A stretch of DNA of 64,000 bases from Devosia insulae DS-56 (GTDB lineage Bacteria > Pseudomonadota > Alphaproteobacteria > Rhizobiales > Devosiaceae): contig NZ_LAJE02000044.1 in NCBI RefSeq assembly GCF_000970465.2, positions 1 through 64,000 of the forward strand, written 5' to 3'. The translations under genes and the position numbers were made by a program. Shown in pieces: positions 44,236-53,998 of the stretch; the stretch's first letter is position 1; each line of letters opens with the position of its first letter. The notes under the pieces were generated by a model. It saw only the letters and a program-made list of their open reading frames with translations. It was not told the origin of the DNA and ran no database searches.

Positions 44236-45054
44236 TCAGCCGATACGGCCGGTGATGTAGTCCTGCGTCTGCTTGTTCTTGGGATTGGTGAAGATGTCCT
44301 CGGTCTTGCCTTCCTCGATGAGCTTACCGAGGTGGAAGAAGGCGGTCTTCTGGCTGACGCGGGCGGCCTGCTGCATGGAGTGGGTGACGATGACGATGGT
44401 GAAGTTCTCACGCAGCTCGTCGATCAGTTCCTCGATGACGGCGGTGGCGATCGGATCGAGCGCCGAGCAGGGCTCGTCCATCAGCAGCACTTCGGGCTTG
44501 GTGGCGATGGCGCGAGCAATGCAGAGGCGCTGCTGCTGACCACCGGAAAGGCCGGTGCCCGGCTCCTGCAGGCGATCCTTCACTTCGTTCCAGAGGCCCG
44601 CACGGCGCAGCGAGGAATGCACGATCTCATCGAGATCGGCCTTGTTGCGAGCGATGCCGTGGATCTTGGGACCGTAAGCGACGTTCTCGTAGATCGACTT
44701 GGGGAACGGATTGGGCTTCTGGAACACCATGCCGACGCGGGCGCGCAGTTCCACCACGTCGATCGACGGATCGTAGATATCATCCTCGTCGAGGTTGATC
44801 TTGCCGGTGACGCGGCAGCCATCGATCGTGTCGTTCATGCGGTTGAGCGAGCGCAGGAACGTCGACTTGCCGCAGCCCGATGGGCCGATCAGCGAGGTGA
44901 CGTTGAACTGTTCGATCTTCAGGTTGACGTCGAACAGCGCCTGCTTGGCCCCATAGAACACCCCGACATTCTCGCCGGTCATCTTCGGCGGAGCGTTGGG
45001 ACGCGAGACGGGAGCGGCAAGGGTCGCAGCGGATTCGAGGGACATGTCGGTCAT
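44236..45054 (-). CDS. pstB: Phosphate ABC transporter ATP-binding protein
   Basis: A 272-residue ATPase with Walker [10 protein letters not shown], signature LSGGQQQR and Walker [12 protein letters not shown]. The start of the chain carries an extra 20 residues compared with the common form. It drives high-affinity phosphate uptake together with PstC and PstA. Gene order is pstS-C-A-B-phoU-phoB. Confidence 0.94.
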   Translation of the reverse strand: MTDMSLESAATLAAPVSRPNAPPKMTGENVGVFYGAKQALFDVNLKIEQFNVTSLIGPSGCGKSTFLRSLNRMNDTIDGCRVTGKINLDEDDIYDPSIDVVELRARVGMVFQKPNPFPKSIYENVAYGPKIHGIARNKADLDEIVHSSLRRAGLWNEVKDRLQEPGTGLSGGQQQRLCIARAIATKPEVLLMDEPCSALDPIATAVIEELIDELRENFTIVIVTHSMQQAARVSQKTAFFHLGKLIEEGKTEDIFTNPKNKQTQDYITGRIG

Positions 45055-45066
45055 CCAGGTCAGGGG

Positions 45067-46386
45067 TTACCAGCGGCGCTCGAAGCGGCGGCGGAGGAGA
45101 ATGGCGGCGAGGTTCATCAGGGCGAGGAACAGCAGCAGCACGATGATGGCGCCCGAGGTGCGCTCGACGAAGGCGCGCTCGGCCTCGTTGGCCCACATAT
45201 AGATCTGCACGGGCAGAGCGGTGGCCGGATCGAGCGGCGTGGTCGGGCGGTCGGCGACGAAGGCCACCATGCCGATGAGCAGCAGCGGCGCGGTTTCACC
45301 GAGCGCTCGGGCGAGACCGATAATGGTGCCGGTCAGGATGCCCGGGGTGGCGAGCGGCAGCACGTGGTCGAACACCATCTGCATCTTCGAGGCGCCGATG
45401 CCGAGCGCCGCAGAGCGGATCGAGGGCGGCACTGAACGGAGCGCGGCGCGGGTAGCGATGATGATGGTGGGAAGTGTCATCAACGTCAGGACCAGGCCAC
45501 CGACGATCGGCGCCGAACGCGGCATGCCGAAGAAGTTGATGAACACTGCGAGCCCGAGCAGGCCGAAGACGATCGACGGCACGGCGGCGAGGTTGTTGAT
45601 GTTCACCTCGATGAAGTCGGTGAAGCGGTTCTTCTTGGCGAATTCCTCGAGATAGATCGAGGCGGCGACGCCGATGGGGAGCGCGCAGAGCAGCACGATC
45701 GCCATCATGTAGAGCGAGCCGACCAGCGCCACACCGAGGCCGGCGGTCTCGGGACGGCTGGAGGCGCCGAAAGTAATGAGGCCCCAATTGAACGGCGTCG
45801 AGATAGCGCCTTCCTGCTTCAGCTGCTCGAGCCAGCCAACCTGCAGGTCGGAGACCTTGCGCTTATCCTGGGGCACCGTGAGATCGATCTGGCCCTTGTT
45901 GGCGCTGTCGATATCGGCGGCGGCGAGGAGCGTCACGTTGCGGGTGGTGCCGATCACCGAGGGGTCGGCGACGACGATGTCGCGCAGCATCGAACGCGAG
46001 CCGTCGGAGACGAACTTGGCGATCTCGCGCATTGCCGCCTTGTCGTCGGTCGAGACGCCGAGCGCCTTGGCCACGGCATTGCGAGCGATGATCGGGTAGT
46101 TGGCAGAGACGAGGACGCGCGGGTTGGTGGCGCGCTCGTTATCCTTGTCGATGATCGAGGCCGAGAACTCGACCGGCACGGTGATCGCGGTCTGCACGAA
46201 CGCCGTGTAGCCCTTGCCGACGATCGAAACGAGCAGGATGGCGAGGAAGCCGAGGCCGATGATGATGGCCACGATGCCATAGAGGCGGAAGCGGAACTCG
46301 GCGGCGTGGCGGCGCTTCAGGCCGAAATCACGACGGGTCGAAGCGCCAGTGGTCACGGTGGCGTGGGGCAAGGCTGCGTCGGTCAT
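45067..46386 (-). CDS. pstA: Phosphate ABC transporter permease PstA
   Basis: A 439-residue permease, longer than the E. coli form because of an extra N-terminal region (about residues 1-150) with one helix and a periplasmic part, as is usual in rhizobia-like bacteria. The C-terminal half has the BPD transmembrane domain with the EAA-type loop (SAALGIGASKMQMVFDHVL). Its start overlaps the pstC stop by four bases. Confidence 0.92.
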   Translation of the reverse strand: MTDAALPHATVTTGASTRRDFGLKRRHAAEFRFRLYGIVAIIIGLGFLAILLVSIVGKGYTAFVQTAITVPVEFSASIIDKDNERATNPRVLVSANYPIIARNAVAKALGVSTDDKAAMREIAKFVSDGSRSMLRDIVVADPSVIGTTRNVTLLAAADIDSANKGQIDLTVPQDKRKVSDLQVGWLEQLKQEGAISTPFNWGLITFGASSRPETAGLGVALVGSLYMMAIVLLCALPIGVAASIYLEEFAKKNRFTDFIEVNINNLAAVPSIVFGLLGLAVFINFFGMPRSAPIVGGLVLTLMTLPTIIIATRAALRSVPPSIRSAALGIGASKMQMVFDHVLPLATPGILTGTIIGLARALGETAPLLLIGMVAFVADRPTTPLDPATALPVQIYMWANEAERAFVERTSGAIIVLLLFLALMNLAAILLRRRFERRW

Positions 46387-47852
46387 TCATACTGCTCCCG
46401 ATACTTGCGCACGATGTAGAGCGCGTAGACGTTCATGCCGAGCGTCAGCGTGAAGAGGGTGAGGCCGAGGGCGAAGGCGACCAGGGTCTGCGGCGAGTTG
46501 AACTCGAGGTCGCCGGTGAGCTGGTTGACGATCTTGACCGTGATGGTGGTCATCGCCTCGAACGGGTTGAAGTTGATGCGGGCGGCGACACCGGCGGCGA
46601 GCACCACGATCATGGTTTCGCCGATGGCGCGCGAGGCGGTGAGCAGCAGCGCGCCGACGATGCCGGGGAGCGCAGCGGGGAGGATCACCTTGCGGATGGT
46701 CTCGGACCGGGTGGCCCCGAGCGCCAGCGAGCCGTCACGCATGGCGCGGGGCACCGCGGTGATCACGTCATCGGAGAGCGAAGAGACCACCGGGATCAGC
46801 ATCACGCCCATGACGATACCGGCGGTGAGCACCGACTGCGCCTGGATGAAGGAGAAGCCGCCGGCGAGCGCCGCCGAGAGATCGCGGAAGAACGGCCCGA
46901 GCGTCACCACGGCGAAGATGCCGTAGACGATGGTGGGGATGCCGGCGAGCAGCTCGAGCAGCGGCTTGACGGTCGAGCGCACCCGGTTCGAGGCGTACTC
47001 GCCCATGTAGACGGCGGCCATCAGGCCGACCGGCACGGCGAAGAGCATCGAGACCAACGCGATGTAGAGCGTGCCCATCAGCAGCGGGATAAGGCCGAAC
47101 TGGCCCTCGCTGCCGCCGGAGCCGGCCGCGGCGAAACGCGGGTCCCAGACGGTGCCGAAGAAGAAGGTCAGCGGGTTGACGTCGGAGAAGAAGTGGATGG
47201 TTTCGCCCAGCATCGAGAGGATGATGCCGACAGTGGTGAGGACGGCGACGGTGGACGCCGCCAGCAACGACCACAGCACGACGCGCTCGACCTGGTTGCG
47301 GGCCCGGAGGCGCAGGCGGATGCGGGAATAGGAGAAGGCAGCGCCGGCGAGCGCCAGCAGCAGCGTCAGGCCCTGACCGATGAGCTTGTGGACGCCGGCA
47401 TCGGCATTCACGCTGGCAGCAAGCGGCACCATGTAATCCTCGCCGCTCTCGGCCAGGCTGATACCGGCGGATGTCGCCATGTCGCGCAGCGCGGCATAGG
47501 AGGCCGGCACATTGGCGCCCGACAGGCCGAGCTGGCCCAGCGCGTTCGAGGTGTTGTGGACCATGCCGATGGAAAGGCTGGCGGCCGCCGGGTCGGCGAT
47601 ATGGGTCGCGACCTCGGTGCGGATGCGGCCCTCGAGCAGACCCGAGGAAACCGAGCTGACCACGAGAAAGACCAGGAGCGCGGGAACGGTGGCGAAAATG
47701 AAGGCAAGCCAGCCGTGGTAGGTCGGGAGCGAATGCGGGACTTCCTTGGCCCGGTCGGTGCTGTCGCGCTGCACGCGGGCGCGCTGAGCGGCGAAGAAAT
47801 AGGCTACGGCACCAATGGCCAGAACGATTGCAACTACCCAGCCTGCTGACAT
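46383..47852 (-). CDS. pstC: Phosphate ABC transporter permease PstC
   Basis: A 489-residue permease with an extended N-terminal region (helix at 1-20, second helix at about 50-70) before the conserved transporter domain (LLELLAGIPTIVYGIFAVVT and GATRSETIRKVILP). It pairs with PstA to form the membrane channel. A 24-base perfect palindrome lies in the gap between this gene and pstS. Confidence 0.92.
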   Translation of the reverse strand: MSAGWVVAIVLAIGAVAYFFAAQRARVQRDSTDRAKEVPHSLPTYHGWLAFIFATVPALLVFLVVSSVSSGLLEGRIRTEVATHIADPAAASLSIGMVHNTSNALGQLGLSGANVPASYAALRDMATSAGISLAESGEDYMVPLAASVNADAGVHKLIGQGLTLLLALAGAAFSYSRIRLRLRARNQVERVVLWSLLAASTVAVLTTVGIILSMLGETIHFFSDVNPLTFFFGTVWDPRFAAAGSGGSEGQFGLIPLLMGTLYIALVSMLFAVPVGLMAAVYMGEYASNRVRSTVKPLLELLAGIPTIVYGIFAVVTLGPFFRDLSAALAGGFSFIQAQSVLTAGIVMGVMLIPVVSSLSDDVITAVPRAMRDGSLALGATRSETIRKVILPAALPGIVGALLLTASRAIGETMIVVLAAGVAARINFNPFEAMTTITVKIVNQLTGDLEFNSPQTLVAFALGLTLFTLTLGMNVYALYIVRKYREQYE

Positions 47853-47917
47853 GACGCCTCACTTGCCCCGGTTATGCCGCCAGAAGGCGGATCGACCCCG
47901 TTATGCGCGGGGGAGGT

Positions 47918-47941
47918 GGCGCGGGCCTCGAGGCCCGCGCC
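47918..47941. other. Perfect palindrome between pstS and pstC
   Basis: GGCGCGGGCCTC is followed directly by its reverse complement. No T run follows, so it is more likely an mRNA-stabilising or decay-blocking hairpin that keeps pstS mRNA more abundant than pstC, as in other pst operons. Confidence 0.6.
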
Positions 47942-47951
47942 GATAGTGGTA

Positions 47952-48974
47952 TCAGAGAGCCGTACCGGCTTCGAACTTGGCGCGGATCTCTTCGCGCTCG
48001 GCATCGGGAGCCGCCACGAGGCCGTACTGAGCGAGCGGCGAGTCCGGCCCGATCATGTCGTCCGAGATGAAGAAGTCGACATATTCCTTGAGGCCCGGGA
48101 TGACGCCGATGTGGGCCTTCTTGACGTAGAAGAACAGCGGACGGGAAACCGGGTACTCACCCGACGAGATGGTCGCGGTCGAGGGAACGATGCCGCCGAC
48201 GGTCGCGACCTTCAGCTTGTCAGCATTGTTCTCGTAGAAGGCGAGGCCGAAGACGCCGACGCCGGTCTTGTTGCTGTCGATACGGGCCAGGGTCTCGGTG
48301 TAATCGCCATCGATGTCGACGGCCTTGCCGTCCTTGCGGATCGCAACGCAGGTCTTGAACAGATCGGCGTCGGCAATGCCGGCGGCGGTCAGAGCGGGCT
48401 TGTCGCAGCCGGCCTCGAGGAGCTTGGTCTCGAAAACTTCACGGGTGCCGTGCTTTTCGCCCGGGATGTAGGCGGCGATATCCCACTCGGGGAACGCGGC
48501 GTTCACTTCCGACCACTTGGTGTAGGGGTTGGCAACGAGCTTGCCGTCCACGATCACCTGAGCGGCGAGCGCCTTGTAGATGTCGGCGGGCTGAATGGCG
48601 AAATCCGGGCCGGCGATGTCGGTGGCAAACACGATGCCGTCATAGCCGATCTTGACTTCCTCGACGTCGGCGACGCCGTTGGTCTTGCAGGTCTCGAGCT
48701 CTTCGGCCTTCATCGGGCGCGAGGAGTTGGCGATGTCGATCTTGTCTTCGCCGACGCCTTCACAGAACTGCTTGATGCCAGCGCCCGAACCACCGGACTC
48801 GACGACCGGGGTCTTGAAGTCGGGGAAGGCCTCGCCGAACGACTCGGCGACGATCTTGGCATAGGGGAGAACGGTGGACGAACCGGCGACCTGGACCTGG
48901 TCGCGCGCCGCGGCCGCACCAAGGCCAGCGGCAAGCGCGATAACCGCGGCGCTCGCGAAAACTGCAATCTTCAT
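47952..48974 (-). CDS. pstS: Phosphate-binding periplasmic protein
   Basis: A 340-residue PstS-like protein with a signal peptide (about 1-23, LAAGLGAAAARD). Phosphate-site segments are AGSSTVLPYAK near the start, SGGSGAGIKQF and GTREVFETK. It captures phosphate for the PstCAB permease. Two PHO boxes lie 100-140 bases upstream, so it is induced by phosphate starvation. Confidence 0.93.
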   Translation of the reverse strand: MKIAVFASAAVIALAAGLGAAAARDQVQVAGSSTVLPYAKIVAESFGEAFPDFKTPVVESGGSGAGIKQFCEGVGEDKIDIANSSRPMKAEELETCKTNGVADVEEVKIGYDGIVFATDIAGPDFAIQPADIYKALAAQVIVDGKLVANPYTKWSEVNAAFPEWDIAAYIPGEKHGTREVFETKLLEAGCDKPALTAAGIADADLFKTCVAIRKDGKAVDIDGDYTETLARIDSNKTGVGVFGLAFYENNADKLKVATVGGIVPSTATISSGEYPVSRPLFFYVKKAHIGVIPGLKEYVDFFISDDMIGPDSPLAQYGLVAAPDAEREEIRAKFEAGTAL

Positions 48975-49073
48975 GATGATGTTCCCTTTTCGGAAGGATC
49001 GGCCCTTTCAGGCCAGTCGACGGTTCCGGTTCCTCCGGCCGCCCTGTCTGCAAGCGGAACCTAGGAGCGTTGG

Positions 49074-49113
49074 CACAACGTTTTATGACAGTGGGATTGC
49101 ATTTCTGTGACAG
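49074..49113 (-). promoter_or_regulatory. Two PHO boxes upstream of pstS
   Basis: On the minus strand CTGTCATAAAACGTTGTG (49074-49091) fits the 7-4-7 PhoB-site pattern, with the first half perfect. A second, weaker site, CTGTCACAGAAATGCAAT, lies at 49096-49113, 22 bases away, i.e. on the same face of the helix. Confidence 0.82.
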
Positions 49114-49183
49114 CCTAGGCCGCTGATCCGAAAGGATTATTCCTGAGAATCGGAACTCCGGCCTGTGGAAACCGCGGCAACTG

Positions 49184-50464
49184 TCATTTTCTGAGCAGCA
49201 CGTCCACGCGGGTGCCCTGCCCCGGCTGGCTCTTGATCGTCAGCACGCCGTGATGGCGGGTGACGATGTGCTTGACGATGGCGAGGCCGAGCCCGGTGCC
49301 CTTCTTCTTGCGGCTGCTGTCGGCATCGACGCGGTAGAACCGCTCGGTGAGGCGCGGCACGTGCTCGGCAGCGACGCCGACCCCGTGATCGACCACCGAA
49401 ACGATGGCGTCGAAGCCGCGCCGGCCGGCCTCCGGGGACAGCGTGATGTCGATGGTATCGCCGTCGGCGCCGTACTTGATGGCGTTGTCGATGAGGTTCT
49501 CGAACACCTCGTAAAGCTCGTCGCGATCACCACTGACGGTGACCGGCTCGTCCGGCGCCTGAACCCTGAGCTTGGTGTCGGTGTCTTCGGCCAGCTTGTG
49601 CAGCCCCTCGGCGACTTCGCGAAGCAGCGCGCCCAGCTCGACCGGAGCGGTGGGGCGCATGTGCTGGCGCATCTCGATGCGGCTCAGCGACAAGAGGTCC
49701 TCGATGAGCTTGGCCATCCGGGCGGCCTGACCACGCATCAGCCCGAGGAAGCGCTCGCGCGCCTCCTTGTCGTTGGCGGCGGGGCCAAGCAGCGTATCGA
49801 TGAAGCCGACCAGCGAGGTCAGCGGGGTGCGGAGCTCATGGCTGGCATTGGCGATGAAATCGGTGCGCAGCATTTCGAGGCGCTTTTCCTCGGTCTGGCT
49901 CTGCAGCGTGATGACCAGCACGCCGTCGTTGAGCGGATCGCCGGCGGCGAGCGGCGCCACGGTCGCCTTGTACCAGGTCTCGGTGGGGACGGTCTGGTGC
50001 AGCTCGATGGTTTGTGAAGCGCCAAGCCGCGCCGCCTCGATGGCGGCAAGCAGTTGCGGAAAGCGCATGGTGAAGCCGATCGGGCTGCCGGCAACGACAC
50101 CAGGGAAGTGCCGCGCCGCATGGCCGTTGAGGTGCACGATAACGCTGCGGCGATCGATGACGATGGAAGGATCAGGCAGCGCATCGGCGAAATGCCGGAC
50201 CGCATCGGCGAAGGCCAATTCCGTGGTGCTGGCGCCGGGAGCGGCGCCTGTGGTCGACTCGCTGGTTTCGGGAACCAGCGCGGCGATGCCGACGACGATG
50301 GCGTAAGCGAGGATATCGAGCCAGGGATCGATGAGGTTGAGCCCGGCCAGCGTCATGAACACCAGCCCCATGGCGAGCAGCATCAGCAGCCGGCCATAGA
50401 GCCGGGCCTTGACCGTATCGAACCAGGTGCTCCCCGTCGCCGAGCGCTGCGCGTCTTCCGCCAT
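49184..50464 (-). CDS. phoR: Phosphate regulon sensor histidine kinase PhoR
   Basis: A 426-residue kinase. Two N-terminal membrane helices (about 24-66), a PAS-like region (about 85-195), the H-box FIANASHELRTPL (His209), N box (NLIDNAIKYG) and G boxes ([18 protein letters not shown]). The start at 50464 follows AAGGAAGG. It phosphorylates PhoB when PstSCAB-PhoU report low phosphate. It lies upstream of pstS in the same orientation with its own promoter. Confidence 0.9.
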   Translation of the reverse strand: MAEDAQRSATGSTWFDTVKARLYGRLLMLLAMGLVFMTLAGLNLIDPWLDILAYAIVVGIAALVPETSESTTGAAPGASTTELAFADAVRHFADALPDPSIVIDRRSVIVHLNGHAARHFPGVVAGSPIGFTMRFPQLLAAIEAARLGASQTIELHQTVPTETWYKATVAPLAAGDPLNDGVLVITLQSQTEEKRLEMLRTDFIANASHELRTPLTSLVGFIDTLLGPAANDKEARERFLGLMRGQAARMAKLIEDLLSLSRIEMRQHMRPTAPVELGALLREVAEGLHKLAEDTDTKLRVQAPDEPVTVSGDRDELYEVFENLIDNAIKYGADGDTIDITLSPEAGRRGFDAIVSVVDHGVGVAAEHVPRLTERFYRVDADSSRKKKGTGLGLAIVKHIVTRHHGVLTIKSQPGQGTRVDVLLRK

Positions 50465-50532
50465 CGAGCCTTCCTTGCATCCCGGAGGCGATTCACCCCG
50501 GCTTGCCAGATGGGGGTGTTCATAGCACGGTT

Positions 50533-50550
50533 GTGACACCGTCATGACAG
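50533..50550. promoter_or_regulatory. PHO box between phoR and ppk2
   Basis: On the minus strand CTGTCATGACGGTGTCAC fits the 7-4-7 PHO box well in both halves. It lies 17 bases before the ppk2 start and 69 before phoR, so PhoB probably controls one or both. Confidence 0.75.
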
Positions 50551-50566
50551 GCCACGGAGTTCGTTC

Positions 50567-51424
50567 ATGTCCAACGCATTGGAGGGCTTCGACCTCGAAG
50601 ACCCGGTGCTACCCCGCGCGATCAAGAAGAAGGCGCTCGAATCCGGAGGCTTTCCCTATGACGAGAAGCTGGATTCCGAGATCTACGACACCGAAATGCT
50701 GCAGGTGCAGCGGCAGCTGGCGCTGCTGCAGCACGATCAGCAGAAGACCGGCAAGCGCATCGTCATCGTGTTCGAGGGGCGCGACGCCGCCGGCAAGGGC
50801 GGCTCGATCGCCAGCTACCTCGAGAACCTCAACCCCCGCTACAACATGTCGGTGGCCCTGCCCAAGCCATCGGATCGCGAACGCACGCAATGGTACTTCC
50901 AGCGCTATGTCGACTGGATGCCGGCGGCAGGCGAGCAGGTGTTGTTCGACCGCTCCTGGTACAACCGGGCGGGGGTCGAGCCGGTGATGGGGTTCTGCAC
51001 GCCGGAGGAAACCACGCGCTTCCTCGAGGCGGTGCCGGATTTCGAGAAGATGCTGGTGGAGGACGGTATCCACCTGTTCAAATTCTGGTTGACCATCGGC
51101 CGCGAGATGCAGCTCAAGCGCTTCCACGACCGGCGGCACGATCCGCTGAAGGTGTGGAAGCTCTCGCCCATCGACCTCGAGGCGCTGAAGCGCTTCGACG
51201 ACTACACCAAGGCGCGCAACCGGATGCTGGAGGCGAGCCACACCGAGCATGCACCGTGGCGGATCGTGTTCAATAACGACAAGAAGCGCGGGCGGCTGGG
51301 AATCATCCGCTCAGTGCTGCAGGCGCTCAGTTACGAGGGCAAGGACGACAAGCTGATCGGCGCGGTGGACGGCAAGATCGTCGTTGACCCGCAGGCCTTC
51401 ATGAAGTCCCACAGCGAGATGTAG
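50567..51424 (+). CDS. ppk2: Polyphosphate kinase 2
   Basis: A 285-residue PPK2 enzyme. The P-loop-like Walker A (EGRDAAGKGGS), lid (RTQWYFQRYVDWMPAAGE) and Walker B region (VLFDRSWYNRAGVEPVMGFC) are intact. It uses polyphosphate to phosphorylate nucleoside diphosphates or makes polyphosphate. Divergent from phoR across a PHO box, which ties polyphosphate to phosphate starvation. Confidence 0.92.
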   Translation: MSNALEGFDLEDPVLPRAIKKKALESGGFPYDEKLDSEIYDTEMLQVQRQLALLQHDQQKTGKRIVIVFEGRDAAGKGGSIASYLENLNPRYNMSVALPKPSDRERTQWYFQRYVDWMPAAGEQVLFDRSWYNRAGVEPVMGFCTPEETTRFLEAVPDFEKMLVEDGIHLFKFWLTIGREMQLKRFHDRRHDPLKVWKLSPIDLEALKRFDDYTKARNRMLEASHTEHAPWRIVFNNDKKRGRLGIIRSVLQALSYEGKDDKLIGAVDGKIVVDPQAFMKSHSEM

Positions 51425-51432
51425 CGGATGGA

Positions 51433-51448
51433 TTGACCAGACGGTCAA
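51433..51448. promoter_or_regulatory. Palindromic operator-like site
   Basis: TTGACC and GGTCAA flank AGAC, making a 16-base palindrome of the kind bound by TetR-like or GntR-like repressors, just after ppk2 and about 115 bases ahead of the amidohydrolase gene. No such regulator gene is adjacent. Confidence 0.4.
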
Positions 51449-51563
51449 AAACCCGTCAACTGCCTGTTAACGATCCGCTCGAGAGGGCCTCGGGCGGACC
51501 GAAAGCAGGGGCGAAGGCTTGGGGCTGGAAGGCTGGGGGCCGGCACGTCCCACAGGGGTCAGT

Positions 51564-52400
51564 ATGGTGGGCCACGGGGCCGGCGCGAACCAAGAGGCAA
51601 GCGTCATTCCGCCAGTGCTGGTGTTCAACGCCGAGGGGCGCTCCCCCTTCGTGCTGGCCTGCGACCACGCCTCGAACCGCTTTCCCGATCGCTATGGCGA
51701 CCTCGGCCTGACAGCGCACCAGCGGCTGATGCATGTCGCCTGGGACCCGGGCGCGATGGCGGTGGCGCTGCAGCTCAGCGAATTGCTCGAGGCGCCGCTG
51801 GTGGCCTCGACCATCAGCCGGCTGGTGATCGACTGCAACCGCGACCATGACGCGCCCGACCTGATCCCGGTGGTGTCGGAGCGGACCGATATTCCCGGCA
51901 ACAAGGGGATCGGCGACAACGAGCGGGCGGAGCGGATCGGGGCCTATCACGCGCCGTTTCATGCGGCGCTGCAGGATGTGCTCGACCGGCGCAAGGCCGC
52001 CGGGGTCGAGACGGTGCTGGTGACAGTGCATTCGTTCACCCCGGTCTACAAGGATGTGCCGCGGCCATGGCCGATCGGGCTGATCCACGGGCGGGACGAC
52101 CGCTTCACCGCGGCGCTGCGCGAGGCGCTGGCGGCGGATGAGGCAGGCCTCGAGATCGGCTGGAACCAGCCCTACTCGGCGCTCAACGGCGTCACCTACA
52201 CGCTGGAGCATCACGGCGACGGGCGAGCGCTCGAATCGTCGATGATCGAGATCCGGCATAACGAAATTCTCGAACCAGAAGGGGTGCGCCTGTGGGCCGC
52301 CCGGCTGGCCCGCTGCCTCACAGCCGCGCTTGGGTCGCGCGGCGGGGCAGCGGCTATCTCGCCGACCGACCAGAACACGTCAGTTCACAGGAGGGTTTGA
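51564..52400 (+). CDS. N-formylglutamate amidohydrolase family protein
   Basis: A 278-residue hydrolase with the family motifs ACDHASNRFPDRYG, VIDCNRDHDAPDLI and VHSFTPVYK, and a late conserved TLEHHGDGR. Classic members split N-formylglutamate in histidine breakdown, but no hut genes are present. Its stop overlaps the start of the ethanolamine-type permease (TGATG), so cleavage of another N- or gamma-glutamyl compound is likelier. Start at 51564 chosen over the 51519 frame opening for its GGGG site. Confidence 0.82.
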   Translation: MVGHGAGANQEASVIPPVLVFNAEGRSPFVLACDHASNRFPDRYGDLGLTAHQRLMHVAWDPGAMAVALQLSELLEAPLVASTISRLVIDCNRDHDAPDLIPVVSERTDIPGNKGIGDNERAERIGAYHAPFHAALQDVLDRRKAAGVETVLVTVHSFTPVYKDVPRPWPIGLIHGRDDRFTAALREALAADEAGLEIGWNQPYSALNGVTYTLEHHGDGRALESSMIEIRHNEILEPEGVRLWAARLARCLTAALGSRGGAAAISPTDQNTSVHRRV

Positions 52401-53923
52401 TGGCTGACATTCCGTCTAGTGCCACGGGCACGCAGGCGGGTGGTGTGAAATACGCCACCCGCGACAAGACTTACTTCGAGAAGCGCGGCCTGCAGCGCTA
52501 TGCCGGCATCTGGTCACTGTGGGCGCTGGGCGTCGGCGCGGTGATCTCGGGCCACTTCTCGGGCTGGAATTTCGGCTTTGCCACCGGCGGCTGGGGCGGC
52601 ATGCTGGTGGCCGGCGTCATCATCGCCATCATGTATCTGGGCCTGACCTTCTCGATCGCCGAGATGAGCCCGGCGCTGCCGCATACCGGCGCCGCCTACT
52701 CGTTCGCGCGTAGCTCGATGGGACCCTGGGGCGGGTTCGTCACCGGACTGTTCGAGAACGTCGAGTACGTGCTGACGCCGGCGGTGATCTGTACGTTCAT
52801 CTCGGCGTATTTCGGCTCGATCACCGGGCTCGATACATCGCTCTACCCAGTCTTATGGATCGTGTTCTACGCGATCTTCCTGGCGCTCAACATTTTCGGG
52901 GTGGCGCTGAGCTACAAGGTGACGCTGGCGGTGACGCTGATCTCGCTGGCGGGCCTGGCATTCTTCTACATCAGCGCCTTCGGGCATATCGACTTCTCGC
53001 GCTGGGCGCTGAACATCGCACCTGATGGCTCGGAGCTGCCGGAAGGCGGCGGTGACTGGTTCCCCAAGGGCTTTGGTGGCGTACTCGCCACCCTGCCCTT
53101 CGCTGTCTGGCTGTTCCTTGCCATCGAGCAGGTGCCGCTGGCGGCAGAAGAGTCGGTCGATCCGAAGCGCGATATGCCGCGCGGCATCATGCTGGGCTTT
53201 GCGACGCTGGCACTGTCGGCGTTCCTCGTGGTGCTGCTCAACCCCTCGATCGCAGGGGTCGGTTCGTTCGCACTGGGTTCGTCGCTGGAGCCGGCGCTCG
53301 ACGGCATCCGCGCCATGTTCCCGGATGTGAGCTGGGCCACATCGGCCTTCGGCGTCGTGGCGCTGATCGGCCTCGTCGCCTCGTTCCACACCATCCTCTA
53401 CGCCCAGGGCCGGCAGGTCTATTCGCTGAGCCGCGCCGGCTATTTCCCGTCGGCGCTGTCTGAAACGCACGCCAAGTACAAAACCCCGCATTTCGCGATG
53501 ATCGCCGGCGCCGCGCTCGGCCTCGGCGTGATGCTGGTGATCTGGTACGCCAATGGTGGTGGTGGCAGCGGCGAGACGCAGCTGGGTGACGACATTATCG
53601 GCTCGGTGCTGCTCAACATGGCGGTGTTCGGCGCGATGCTGAGCTACATCGCGCAGGCGGTGAGCTTCATCATCCTCAGGCGCAAACTGCCCAACATAGA
53701 GCGCCCCTTCCGCAGCCCGGTGGGCGTTCCCGGTGCGGTGGTGACCATCATCATCGCGGCGGTGACGCTGGGCTACCAGATCCAGGACCCGAACTTCTTC
53801 AAGGGCGTGATCTGGGTGATCGTCTGGTGCGCCGTCGGCATCGTCTACTTCGCACTGGTCGGGCGCCACAAGCTCATCCTCTCGCCCGAGGAAGAGTTCG
53901 CGCTCGAACACGCCAAGAAATAG
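52400..53923 (+). CDS. eat: Ethanolamine permease-like amino acid/amine transporter
   Basis: A 507-residue APC-family transporter with about 12 helices. The start (GGVKYATRDKTYFEKRGLQR) and the GHFSGWNFGFATGGWGGML segment resemble the ethanolamine permease group. A strong GGAGGG site precedes the ATG at 52400. It is coupled to the amidohydrolase and followed by a glutamine-synthetase-like gene, which supports import of ethanolamine or a related amine. Confidence 0.83.
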   Translation: MADIPSSATGTQAGGVKYATRDKTYFEKRGLQRYAGIWSLWALGVGAVISGHFSGWNFGFATGGWGGMLVAGVIIAIMYLGLTFSIAEMSPALPHTGAAYSFARSSMGPWGGFVTGLFENVEYVLTPAVICTFISAYFGSITGLDTSLYPVLWIVFYAIFLALNIFGVALSYKVTLAVTLISLAGLAFFYISAFGHIDFSRWALNIAPDGSELPEGGGDWFPKGFGGVLATLPFAVWLFLAIEQVPLAAEESVDPKRDMPRGIMLGFATLALSAFLVVLLNPSIAGVGSFALGSSLEPALDGIRAMFPDVSWATSAFGVVALIGLVASFHTILYAQGRQVYSLSRAGYFPSALSETHAKYKTPHFAMIAGAALGLGVMLVIWYANGGGGSGETQLGDDIIGSVLLNMAVFGAMLSYIAQAVSFIILRRKLPNIERPFRSPVGVPGAVVTIIIAAVTLGYQIQDPNFFKGVIWVIVWCAVGIVYFALVGRHKLILSPEEEFALEHAKK

Positions 53924-53998
53924 CGACCACGGGGATCGCGGCCCGACGCTGCGATCCCCTCAGCAACAACAAGACCAGCGTTCTGAGGGAGTTCTGCC

